A stretch of DNA of 64,000 bases from Caenispirillum bisanense. Its GTDB lineage: Bacteria > Pseudomonadota > Alphaproteobacteria > Rhodospirillales > Rhodospirillaceae. Every line of letters begins with the position of its first letter. Within the stretch, counting starts at the first letter, position 1. Both the position numbers and the translations under genes were made by a program. Shown here piece by piece: positions 28,027-37,576 of this stretch. Below the pieces are notes generated by a model. It was given only the letters and a program-made list of their open reading frames with translations. It had not been told where the DNA came from and did no database searches. Location: assembly GCF_039523075.1 (NCBI RefSeq), contig NZ_BAAAEP010000002.1, positions 169,370 to 233,369 of the forward strand, given 5' to 3'.

Positions 28027-28305
28027 TCAGACCCAGCGGAAGACGCAGGCGGCATAGACGACCGACAGGATGGAGGCGCCCCACAGCGCCATGTCCGTCA
28101 GGCCAAGCCAGCCGAGATGGATCCACGCCGCCCCCAGCAGCGAGATGAACAGCCGGTCGCCGCGGGTGGTGACGATGCGCAGCACGCCGACCCGTTCGGT
28201 CTGCGGCCGGGCGATGTCCCACACCGTCATGGCGATGAGGGCGGTGACGATGGACAGGAAGAAGATGGCGGTGGGCCACGTCCAGGCCATCCAGGCGAGT
28301 GTCAT
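28027..28305 (-). CDS. glpU: DUF2160 small membrane protein of the glycerol transporter
   Basis: A 92-residue protein with three hydrophobic segments (about residues 8-28, 48-68, 72-90), matching the DUF2160 family that accompanies glycerol ABC transporters (GlpU). The N-terminus MTLAWMAWTWPTAIFFLS is typical. Its exact role is unknown; it may be an accessory membrane subunit. It lies between glpQ and glpV in the same order as in rhizobia. Confidence 0.85.
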   Translation of the reverse strand: MTLAWMAWTWPTAIFFLSIVTALIAMTVWDIARPQTERVGVLRIVTTRGDRLFISLLGAAWIHLGWLGLTDMALWGASILSVVYAACVFRWV

Positions 28306-28323
28306 GGCGGAAGTCTCCTTCGC

Positions 28324-30095
<1,772 letters not shown>

Positions 30096-30098
30096 GGC

Positions 30099-31184
30099 TC
30101 AGGCCTCCCCCTCGGTCAGCCACAGGTGATCGTCGACGTAGAGGTTGGTCGCCTGCGGGTCGAAGTGTACGCGCACGCCATCGGCCGGCACCTCGGCGTC
30201 CTCCGGCAGCAGGGCGTTGACGGCCAGTCCGTCCAGCCGCGCCTTGACCACCCGGAAGCGGCCGACGTCGTCCACCCGCTCCACCTGCACCGGCAGGCCG
30301 TCGGTCCGCGACAGGCGCACGAACTCGGGCCGCACGCCGATCTCGGTCTTGGCCCCCTGCGGCAGGGCGCGGTAGCCGCCGCGCAAGGGCACCTGATGGC
30401 TGCCGACCGTCGCCAGCGCACCGTCGACACGACACGGCAGCACGTTCATGCCGGGGCTGCCGATGAAGTAGCCGACGAAGGTATGGGCCGGGCGCTGGAA
30501 CAGCTCGTGCGGGGTGCCCACCTGCACCACCTCGCCGTCGTACATCACCACCACCTTGTCGGCGAAGGTCAGGGCCTCGGTCTGGTCGTGGGTGACGTAG
30601 ATCATGGTGTGGGCGAAGCGCCGGTGCAGGTGCTTCAGCTGGCTGCGCAGCAGCCACTTGAGATGGGGGTCGATGACCGTCAGCGGCTCGTCGAACAGGA
30701 TGGCGTTGACGTCGGCCCGCACCAGACCGCGGCCGAGGCTGATCTTCTGCTTGGCGTCGGCGGTCAGGTTGCTGGCCTTGCGCGACAATACCGGCGTCAT
30801 TTCCAGCATCTCGGCGATTTCCTTCACCCGGCGGTCGATCTCGTCGGCCGGGACGCCGCGGTTGCGCAGCGGGAAGGCAAGGTTGTCGCGCACCGTCATG
30901 CTGTCGTAGACGACGGGGAACTGGAACACCTGGGCGATGTTGCGCGCCTCCGGCGGCAGCATGGTCACGTCCTCGCCGTCGAACAGGATGCGTCCGTGGC
31001 TGGGGGCCAGCAGGCCGGAGATGATGTTGAGCAGCGTCGTCTTGCCGCACCCCGACGGGCCGAGCAGGGCATAGGCGCCGCCGTCGTCCCAGGTCAGGTC
31101 GAATTCCTTCAGGGCGTAGTCGCTCTTGGCCTTGGGCTGCGGCACATAGGAATGGGCCAGGCGGGAGAGGTCGATGCGGGCCAT
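30099..31184 (-). CDS. glpT: Glycerol ABC transporter ATPase GlpT (degenerate signature motif)
   Basis: One of two ATPase subunits, 361 residues, with an N-terminal nucleotide-binding domain and a C-terminal TOBE-like regulatory domain. Walker A GPSGCGKT is at 42-49, Q-loop Gln near 88, Walker B ILFDEP at 162-167 and the switch His at 199 (YVTHDQ). The ABC signature LSGGQ is replaced by LTADAKQ (140-146). Because the signature of one subunit acts on ATP bound by the other, this should disable the ATP site of GlpS. The symbol is not the E. coli glycerol-3-phosphate antiporter. Confidence 0.92.
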   Translation of the reverse strand: MARIDLSRLAHSYVPQPKAKSDYALKEFDLTWDDGGAYALLGPSGCGKTTLLNIISGLLAPSHGRILFDGEDVTMLPPEARNIAQVFQFPVVYDSMTVRDNLAFPLRNRGVPADEIDRRVKEIAEMLEMTPVLSRKASNLTADAKQKISLGRGLVRADVNAILFDEPLTVIDPHLKWLLRSQLKHLHRRFAHTMIYVTHDQTEALTFADKVVVMYDGEVVQVGTPHELFQRPAHTFVGYFIGSPGMNVLPCRVDGALATVGSHQVPLRGGYRALPQGAKTEIGVRPEFVRLSRTDGLPVQVERVDDVGRFRVVKARLDGLAVNALLPEDAEVPADGVRVHFDPQATNLYVDDHLWLTEGEA

Positions 31185-31207
31185 GGGCGTGGTCCTTCCT
31201 TGCCGGC

Positions 31208-32299
31208 TCAGGCGGCGGCAGCGGCGGCGGTGGCGGGCGCCGCCACCAGCCGGCCGTCGCGGCCGAATACGAAGAAGCGGTGCGGGTCCAGCCAGACGCG
31301 CACCTCGGTGTCGATGGCCGGCTCGTGGACGCCGTGCGCCAGGGCGACCCAGCGGCAGCCGGCATAGTCCATGTGGACGAAGCTTTCCGACCCGGTGATC
31401 TCGGTCACCGCCACCACCGCCGACAGGGCGATGGCATCGGGGCGGCCCGCGGCCAGCGCCAGGTGGTTGGGGCGGAAGCCGATGGTGTAGTCGCCGTCGG
31501 CAAGGCCGCGCAGCGATCCGGTCGCCGGCACCACCGCCTCGCCGATCCAGGCCATGCCACCGCGCACCTCGATGTCGAGGAAGTTCATGGGCGGGTCGGA
31601 GAACACCTGGGCCGTGCGGCGGTCGTGCGGCCGGCGGTAGACCTCCAGCGTCGGCCCGAACTGGGTGACGGCGCCTTCGTGCAGGGTCGCCGTGTGGCCG
31701 CCGAGCAGCAGGGCTTCCGCCGGTTCGGTGGTGGCATAGACCAGGATGGCGCCGGAGGCGGCGAAGATGCGCGGCAGTTCCTCCCGCAGTTCCTCGCGCA
31801 GCTTGTAGTCCAGGTTGGCGAGCGGCTCGTCCAGCAGCACCAGCTCCGCCCCCTTCACCAGCGCCCGCGCCAGGGCGGTGCGCTGCTGCTGGCCGCCGGA
31901 CAGTTCCAGCGGCGTGCGGTCGAGCATGCGGTCGATGCGCAAGAGGCGCGCCGCCTCCGCCACCTTGCGGTCGATCTCGTCCCTGGGGCGGCCGGCCACC
32001 TTCAGCGGTGAGGCGATGTTCTCCCACACGCTGAGGGTCGGGTAGTTGATGAACTGCTGGTAGACCATGGCGACCGAGCGCTTGCGCACCGGCAGGCCGG
32101 TGACGTCGCGGCCGTTCATGACGATGCGGCCGGCGGTCGGCTCGTCGAGGCCCGCCATCAGCCGCATCAGGCTGGTCTTGCCCGACAGGGTGGGGCCGAG
32201 CAGCACGTTCAGGCTGCCCCGCTCCAGCCGCAGGGAGACGTCGCGGATGTGCGTCTCGCGGTCCACCACCTTGGAAACGTTGTGCAATTCGAGCGTCAT
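31208..32299 (-). CDS. glpS: Glycerol ABC transporter ATPase GlpS (switch His missing)
   Basis: The partner ATPase of GlpT, 363 residues. Walker A GPTLSGKT is at 35-42, Q-loop Gln at 81-82, a normal signature LSGGQQQR at 133-140 and Walker B LVLLDE at 153-158. The switch (H-loop) position is Thr191 in YATTEP, where active ATPases have His (compare YVTHDQ in GlpT). A C-terminal regulatory domain includes RPNHLALAAGRPDAI. The ATG overlaps the glpD stop as ATGA. Confidence 0.92.
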   Translation of the reverse strand: MTLELHNVSKVVDRETHIRDVSLRLERGSLNVLLGPTLSGKTSLMRLMAGLDEPTAGRIVMNGRDVTGLPVRKRSVAMVYQQFINYPTLSVWENIASPLKVAGRPRDEIDRKVAEAARLLRIDRMLDRTPLELSGGQQQRTALARALVKGAELVLLDEPLANLDYKLREELREELPRIFAASGAILVYATTEPAEALLLGGHTATLHEGAVTQFGPTLEVYRRPHDRRTAQVFSDPPMNFLDIEVRGGMAWIGEAVVPATGSLRGLADGDYTIGFRPNHLALAAGRPDAIALSAVVAVTEITGSESFVHMDYAGCRWVALAHGVHEPAIDTEVRVWLDPHRFFVFGRDGRLVAAPATAAAAAA

Positions 32300-33837
32300 G
32301 CCGCCCCTCCCTGGCGCAGGGCCGGGGCGTCCTGGCCGTGTCTGCGCGCCTGCATCCAATCCTCCAGGCGGTCGCGCTGGGCCGGCGTCAGGCGCAGGCC
32401 GAGCTTGGAGCGCCGCCACAGCACGTCATCGGCGGCAACCCCCCATTCCTCGTCCATCAGCCAGGCCACCTCGCGCGCGGTCAGGGTGGCGCCGAAGTCC
32501 TCGCCCAGGTCGGCGGCGGTGCGGGCATCCTTCAGCATGCGGCCGGCCAGGGTGCCGTAGGCGCGCACCAGCCGGCGGGCCCAGGCTTCGTCAAGGAAGG
32601 GATGGGCGGCACGCAGCTGGTCCACCAGCGCATCCACCGCCGTCACCGCGAAATTGCCGCCGGGCAGCGGCGCCGCCGCCGTCCACGGCCGCCCCATGGC
32701 GGGGAAGGCCGGCGCCAGCTTCTCCAGCACCGCTTCCGCCAGCTTGCGGTAGGTGGTGATCTTGCCGCCGAAGACGCTGACCAGCGGCGGCTGGTCGCCC
32801 TGCCCGTCCACCTCGATCACATAGTCGCGGGTGGCGGCACGGGCCTCGCTGGCACCGTCGTCATAGAGCGGCCGCACGCCGGAGAAGGTGTGAACGATGT
32901 CCTCCTGCCGCACCGGCGTCTTGAAGTAGGCGCTGGCGGCACGGCAGAGGTACTCCACCTCGCCGGTGGCGATATGGACGTCGGCGGGGTCGCCCTGGAA
33001 GTCCTCATCGGTGGTGCCGACCAGGGTGAAGTCGGTCTCGTATGGCACGGCGAAGATGATGCGCCGGTCCGGGTTCTGGAAGATGAAGGCGCGGTCGTGG
33101 TCATAGAGGCGCGGCACGATGATGTGGCTGCCCTTTACCATGCGCACCCGCGCCGGGCTGTTCATGCGCAGGCGGCTGGTCAGCACCTCCGCCACCCACG
33201 GGCCGGCGGCGTTCACCACCGCCTTCGCCCGCACATGACGGGCGGCGCCGGTGTCGGCGTCCTCCACCGTCACCAGCCAGCGGTCGCCCTGGCGTTCGGC
33301 GCTGCGCAGGCGGCTGCGGGTGTGGACGACGGCGCCGCGGTCGCGGGCGTCCATGGCGTTCAGCACCACCAGGCGGCTGTCTTCCACCCAGCAGTCGGAA
33401 TACTCGAAGCCCTTGGAGAAGTCGTCCTTCAGCGGCGCGCCGAGCGGGTCGGTGGTGAGGTCGATCTGACGCGTGCCGGGCAGGATCTCGCGGCCGCCCA
33501 GGTGATCGTACAGGAACAGGCCGAGGCGGATGAGCCAGCCGGGGCGCAGGCCGTTGTGGTGCGGCAGGATGAAGCGCAGCGGCCAGATGATGTGCGGCGC
33601 CGCGCGCAGCAGCGTCTCGCGCTCGATCAGCGCCTCGCGCACCAGCCGGAACTCGTAATATTCCAGGTAGCGCAGGCCGCCGTGGATCAGCTTGGTGCTG
33701 GCGGAGGAAGTCGCCCCGGCCAGATCCGCCTGCTCGCACAGGTAGACCGAGAGGCCGCGTCCGGCGGCGTCGCGGGCAATACCACACCCGTTGACGCCAC
33801 CGCCAATGATGGCGATGTCGAAATCTTGCGGCTGCAT
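32296..33837 (-). CDS. glpD: Aerobic glycerol-3-phosphate dehydrogenase
   Basis: GlpD is the membrane-associated FAD enzyme that oxidises glycerol 3-phosphate to dihydroxyacetone phosphate and passes electrons to quinone. The FAD-binding motif is AIIGGGVNGCGIARDAAGRG near residue 10; STKLIHGGLRYLEYYEF and VFGGKITTYRKLAE are diagnostic. The length is 513 residues. AGGGAGG precedes the ATG. It is the first structural gene after glpR, with likely GlpR-binding repeats upstream. Confidence 0.96.
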   Translation of the reverse strand: MQPQDFDIAIIGGGVNGCGIARDAAGRGLSVYLCEQADLAGATSSASTKLIHGGLRYLEYYEFRLVREALIERETLLRAAPHIIWPLRFILPHHNGLRPGWLIRLGLFLYDHLGGREILPGTRQIDLTTDPLGAPLKDDFSKGFEYSDCWVEDSRLVVLNAMDARDRGAVVHTRSRLRSAERQGDRWLVTVEDADTGAARHVRAKAVVNAAGPWVAEVLTSRLRMNSPARVRMVKGSHIIVPRLYDHDRAFIFQNPDRRIIFAVPYETDFTLVGTTDEDFQGDPADVHIATGEVEYLCRAASAYFKTPVRQEDIVHTFSGVRPLYDDGASEARAATRDYVIEVDGQGDQPPLVSVFGGKITTYRKLAEAVLEKLAPAFPAMGRPWTAAAPLPGGNFAVTAVDALVDQLRAAHPFLDEAWARRLVRAYGTLAGRMLKDARTAADLGEDFGATLTAREVAWLMDEEWGVAADDVLWRRSKLGLRLTPAQRDRLEDWMQARRHGQDAPALRQGGAA

Positions 33838-33971
33838 GGCCTCCCTTTGCTCCGTCCTGTGGCGGCCGTCGGGTTGCTCCCGGCTAGCCTGGAACGACGG
33901 GGCCCCGAGCCGAGGGAACCCATCACGGAACTTTCACTAAGGAGGCTAGTCGAAAATCTGCGGCTTGCAAA

Positions 33972-34016
33972 GTGAAAATTACGAAATCGGAAACGCGGGT
34001 TTCGCACTCTTTCGTC
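33972..34016. promoter_or_regulatory. Putative GlpR operator upstream of glpD
   Basis: The AT-rich gap between glpR and glpD has closely spaced GAAA/TTTC boxes: GTGAAAATTACGAAATCGGAAAC (a 23-base span; key boxes at 33972, 33982 and 33988) followed by TTTCGCACTCTTTCGTC. DeoR-family repressors commonly bind such repeated TTTCG-type half sites. A weak promoter, TTGCAA 16 bp from TAGCCT, lies next to it on the minus strand. Confidence 0.5.
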
Positions 34017-34023
34017 TTAGCGG

Positions 34024-34791
34024 TCAGGCCGGTGCGATTTCCACCCGCACGCCGGCATCGGCGCACACTTTCGCAAGGCTTTCCGGCGGCTCGGCATCGG
34101 TGACCAGGACGTCGATCTGGGCGATGTGGCCGATGCGCACCGGGGCGCTGCGGCTGAACTTCATGTGATCGGCCACCAGCACCACCGTGCGGGCATTCGC
34201 GATGATGGCCTGCGACACCCGCACCTCGCGGTAATCGTAGTCGAGCAGGGCACCGTCTTCCTCGATGGCCGAGGCGCCAATGACGGCGTAGTCGACCTTG
34301 AACTGGTTGATGAAGTCGGTGGCCGATTCGCCGACGATGCCGCCGTCGGAATGCCGCAGCACGCCGCCGACGATGATCGTCTCGATCTGAGGAACCTGGT
34401 GCAGGATGTTGGCAACGTTGATGTTATTGGTGATGGCCAGCAGGTCGCGGTGGGCCGTCAGGGCGCGCGCCACTTCCTCCGTCGTGGTGCCGATGTTGAT
34501 GAACAGCGAGCAGTCGTCGGGGATAAGCGAGGCGGCATGGCGGCCGATACGGCCCTTCTCGTCGGCGGCCAGCACCCGGCGGGCGTCGTAGCGCAGGTTC
34601 TCCACGCTGCTGGCCAGCACGGCGCCGCCATGGACGCGCTTGAGCAGGCGGCGGTCGCACAGGTCGTTGAGATCCTTGCGGATGGTCTGCGGCGTGACAC
34701 CGAACCGCACCGCCAGATCATCCACCACCACCCGCCCCTGGTCGCGCGCCAGGGTGAGGATGTCGGCCAGCCGCGGCGTCAGGTCCTGCAT
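34024..34791 (-). CDS. glpR: DeoR-family repressor of the glycerol operon
   Basis: A 255-residue transcription factor: an N-terminal winged helix-turn-helix (VDDLAVRFGVTPQTIRKDLN, the DeoR signature) and a C-terminal sugar-phosphate-sensing domain with INIGTTTEEVARAL and the VDYAVIGASAIEEDGALLDYD block. In relatives glycerol 3-phosphate is the inducer. It lies directly upstream of glpD on the same strand. GGGGAGG lies 8 bp before the ATG. Repeats like its expected operators occur in front of both glpR and glpD. Confidence 0.93.
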   Translation of the reverse strand: MQDLTPRLADILTLARDQGRVVVDDLAVRFGVTPQTIRKDLNDLCDRRLLKRVHGGAVLASSVENLRYDARRVLAADEKGRIGRHAASLIPDDCSLFINIGTTTEEVARALTAHRDLLAITNNINVANILHQVPQIETIIVGGVLRHSDGGIVGESATDFINQFKVDYAVIGASAIEEDGALLDYDYREVRVSQAIIANARTVVLVADHMKFSRSAPVRIGHIAQIDVLVTDAEPPESLAKVCADAGVRVEIAPA

Positions 34792-34806
34792 GGAAACACC
34801 CTCCCC

Positions 34807-34892
34807 TTTTCGTTTTCTTTCGTTTCAGCCTGCCACGAAATTCGCCGTGGCGAAAGGTTCGCGGCGGATGCGCATCCGAAAGAAACGAAAGC
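34807..34892. promoter_or_regulatory. Putative GlpR operators upstream of glpR
   Basis: Two inverted clusters flank a small palindrome. TTTTCGTTTTCTTTCGTTTC is at 34807-34826 and CCGAAAGAAACGAAAGC at 34876-34892 (the complement of TTTCGTTTCTTTCGG). Between them GCCACG and CGTGGC (34832-34851) form a 6-bp inverted repeat, with further CGAAA copies. The pattern TTTCG-TTTC-TTTCG-TTTC matches DeoR-type operators such as AgaR sites; autoregulation of glpR is likely. Confidence 0.6.
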
Positions 34893-34931
34893 GGAGGGTG
34901 CCTTTCCACCTCCGGCCGAGGCCATGCCGGC

Positions 34932-35633
34932 TCAGGCGAGATCCCACACCAGCACTTCGGACTCATCGGCGAGCCCTTCCAGGGTGACGGCGGCCTCGTC
35001 ACTGACCGCGGCGCCGTCGCCTTCGCGCAAGGTGAGGTCGTCGAGCGCCACGCCGCCGCGCACCACCTGCACCCACAGGTGCCGGCCGGGCGTCACCGGC
35101 GCCGTCACCGCCTGCCCCGCCGCCAGCAGCGCCGCCGACAGGCTGACGTCCTGGTGGATGGGCAGCGAGCCGTCGCGGCCGTCGGGGGACACCAGCAGCG
35201 CCAGCCGGCCGCACTTGTCCTGACGGCCGAAGCGCTTCTGCACGTAGCCGGGCGTCAGCCCGTTCTCGCGCGGCAGCACCCACATCTGCAGGAAGCGCAC
35301 CGGATCGCTGTCGGAGCCGTTGAACTCCGAATGGCGGATGCCGGTGCCGGCGGTCATAACCTGCACCTCGCCCGGCCCCACCGTCTCCACGTTGCCGAGG
35401 CTGTCCTTGTGGGCGAGCGTGCCATCGACGACGTAGGAGATGATCTCCATGTCGCGGTGGCCGTGCTCGCCGAAGCCGGCGCCCGGCACCACGCGGTCGT
35501 CGTTGATGACCCGCAGGGTGCGGAAGCCCATGTGGCGCGGGTCCATGTAATGACCGAACGAGAAGGTATGACGGCTGTCCAGCCAGCCGAAGTCGGCATG
35601 GCCGCGTTCTTCGGATCGGCGCAGGGTGATCAT
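34932..35633 (-). CDS. Pirin family protein
   Basis: A bicupin protein of 233 residues. The metal-binding N-terminal cupin is intact: SFGHYMDPRHMGFRTLRVIN, then GFGEHGHRDMEIISYVVDG with His residues and the later EVQVMTAGTGIRHSEFN. Pirins include quercetin dioxygenases and redox-sensing regulators; the role here is not known. The ATG at 35633 follows GGAGGA. It is divergent from the Na/Pi cotransporter, with a Pho box in the shared gap pointing toward this gene. Confidence 0.92.
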   Translation of the reverse strand: MITLRRSEERGHADFGWLDSRHTFSFGHYMDPRHMGFRTLRVINDDRVVPGAGFGEHGHRDMEIISYVVDGTLAHKDSLGNVETVGPGEVQVMTAGTGIRHSEFNGSDSDPVRFLQMWVLPRENGLTPGYVQKRFGRQDKCGRLALLVSPDGRDGSLPIHQDVSLSAALLAAGQAVTAPVTPGRHLWVQVVRGGVALDDLTLREGDGAAVSDEAAVTLEGLADESEVLVWDLA

Positions 35634-35767
35634 GGTTATGTCCTCCGACAGGAGTGCTGTTGCCGTCCAATATGATCGTTTCCCTCCAGGCCACCAGACG
35701 GCGCACCGGAACAACATTGTTTCCCTGCGGTCGTCATGCTGCCTGGAGGATGATCAAGGCGTTGTTC

Positions 35768-35785
35768 ATGACAGTTTGATGACAG
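35768..35785 (-). promoter_or_regulatory. Pho box (PhoB binding site)
   Basis: The minus strand reads CTGTCATCAAACTGTCAT: two perfect CTGTCAT 7-mers 4 bp apart, the classical PhoB box. It ends 16 bp before the start of the Na/Pi cotransporter gene and points toward the pirin gene, with GATCAT as a possible -10 about 12 bp further on the minus strand. Which gene it controls is open. Confidence 0.8.
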
Positions 35786-35801
35786 TCACCGAACGGGAGC
35801 C

Positions 35802-37487
35802 ATGGAAATCGGACCCGGCACCAGCGGCCTCATAGAAGTCCTCGGCGGCGTGGCGCTGCTGCTGTGGGGCCTGCGCATGGTGCGCACCGGCGCCATCCGG
35901 GCGCTCGGCTCCCATCTGCGGCTGGCGGTGGCGCGGGCGACCGGCAACCGCTTCAGCGCCGCCGCCACCGGCGCCCTGCTCACCACCCTGGTGCAGTCGA
36001 GCACCGCCGTCATCATGCTGGCCGGCTCCTTCGCCAGCCGCGGGCTGCTGACCACCGTCGCCGGCCTGGCGCTGGCGCTCGGGGCCGATGTCGGCACCAC
36101 CGTGGTGGCGCAGGTGCTGAGCTTCAACCTCGGCCCCCTGGGTCCGCTGCTGGCCGTGGCCGGCTTCGCCGTGTTCTCCCTGTGCCGCAGCAAGACGTGC
36201 CGCAACACCGGCCGCATCCTGCTCGGTCTGGCGCTGGTGCTCATCGCCCTCGGCCTCATCGTCGGCGGGTCGGAGCCGGTGCGCCAGTCCAACCTGATGC
36301 AGCAGGTGATCGCCGCCCTCGGCAACGAGCCGCTGCTGGCCCTGCTGCTGGGCGCCCTGCTCACCTGGGTCAGCCATTCCAGCCTCGCCATGGTGCTGCT
36401 GGTGATGTCGCTGGTGGCGGCCGGCGACATGCCGTTGACGGTGGCCTATCTGCTCACCCTCGGCGTCAACCTGGGCGGTCCGCTGCCGGCCCTGGTGGCG
36501 AGCATGCCGGGACCGCCGGAGGGGCGCCGCATCGCCGTCGGCAACCTGCTGTTCCGGCTGGTGGGCGTCGCCGTGGCGCTGGCCCTGCTGCCGCTGATCG
36601 AGGATGCGGTGGCCGCCCTCGCCGCCGATCCGACACGGCAGATCGCCAACTTCCACATGCTGTTCAACATCGCCCTGGCGGTGGTGTTCCTGCCGCTCAT
36701 CGGCCCGGCGGCGAAGCTGGTGACCCGCATGGTGCCGAAGGCGCCGGAGGAGGAGGCCGGCGCCGGCGGCCCCATCCAGCCCCTGCACCTGCGCGAGGAT
36801 CAGGTGGCCGACGTGCCCCACGCCCTCAACAACGCCACCCGCGAGGCGCTGCGCATGGGCGATCTGGTGTTCTGCATGCTCGACGCCAGCATCACCCCGT
36901 TCCGCCAGCGCGACCCGGCTGCCATCAAGACCATCGAGCGCATGGACGACGACGTCGACCGCCTGAACGAGGCCATCAAGCTCTACCTGACCGAAATCAG
37001 CCGCCAGCCCCTCAGCGCCGAGGAAAGCCGCCGCTGCATGGCCATCTTCAGTTTCGTCACCAACCTGGAGCACATCGGCGACATCATCGACCGCAACCTC
37101 ATGGCCCTGGCGGAGCGCAAGGAGAAGCGCAGCCTCGCCTTCTCCGACGCCGGCCGGCGCGAGATCGAGCGCCTGCACCGCCGGCTGGTGGACAACTTCC
37201 AGACCGCCCTCAACGTCTTCCTGTCCGGCGAAACCGACCTTGCCGAGCAGCTTCTGGAGGAAAAGCGCCTTTACCGAGAGCAGGAATTCCGCGCCACCCA
37301 GCGCCACCTGGACCGCCTGCGCAAGGGCTATGCCGAAAGCATCGAGACCAGCGCCATCCACCTGGACCTGCTGCGCGATTTCAAGCGCATCAACTCCCAC
37401 ATCACCGCCGTCGTCTACCCGGTCCTCAGCCCCGGTGGCCGCGCCTTCAGCGGCGATCCGGCCGGCGATGCCGGGCGCACCACCTGA
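35802..37487 (+). CDS. Na/Pi cotransporter family protein with PhoU-like domain
   Basis: The 561-residue protein has about eight membrane helices in its first 310 residues, with the paired family motifs LVQSSTAVIM (near residue 67) and WVSHSSLAMVL (near 190). A cytoplasmic PhoU-like helical domain fills about residues 330-545 (CMLDASITPFRQRD, VTNLEHIGDIIDRNLM). Such proteins move phosphate with sodium, often as efflux or low-affinity routes. GGGAG is only 2 bp before the ATG, so a slightly later start is possible. The adjacent Pho box suggests phosphate control. Confidence 0.92.
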   Translation: MEIGPGTSGLIEVLGGVALLLWGLRMVRTGAIRALGSHLRLAVARATGNRFSAAATGALLTTLVQSSTAVIMLAGSFASRGLLTTVAGLALALGADVGTTVVAQVLSFNLGPLGPLLAVAGFAVFSLCRSKTCRNTGRILLGLALVLIALGLIVGGSEPVRQSNLMQQVIAALGNEPLLALLLGALLTWVSHSSLAMVLLVMSLVAAGDMPLTVAYLLTLGVNLGGPLPALVASMPGPPEGRRIAVGNLLFRLVGVAVALALLPLIEDAVAALAADPTRQIANFHMLFNIALAVVFLPLIGPAAKLVTRMVPKAPEEEAGAGGPIQPLHLREDQVADVPHALNNATREALRMGDLVFCMLDASITPFRQRDPAAIKTIERMDDDVDRLNEAIKLYLTEISRQPLSAEESRRCMAIFSFVTNLEHIGDIIDRNLMALAERKEKRSLAFSDAGRREIERLHRRLVDNFQTALNVFLSGETDLAEQLLEEKRLYREQEFRATQRHLDRLRKGYAESIETSAIHLDLLRDFKRINSHITAVVYPVLSPGGRAFSGDPAGDAGRTT

Positions 37488-37576
37488 CCGCGTTCATCCG
37501 GCAGTCATGCAACGGCCGTCCCCGCCCTGCGTAGACGCAGCAACGCTGCAGTTCACCAGGACAGGGAGAAGAAACC

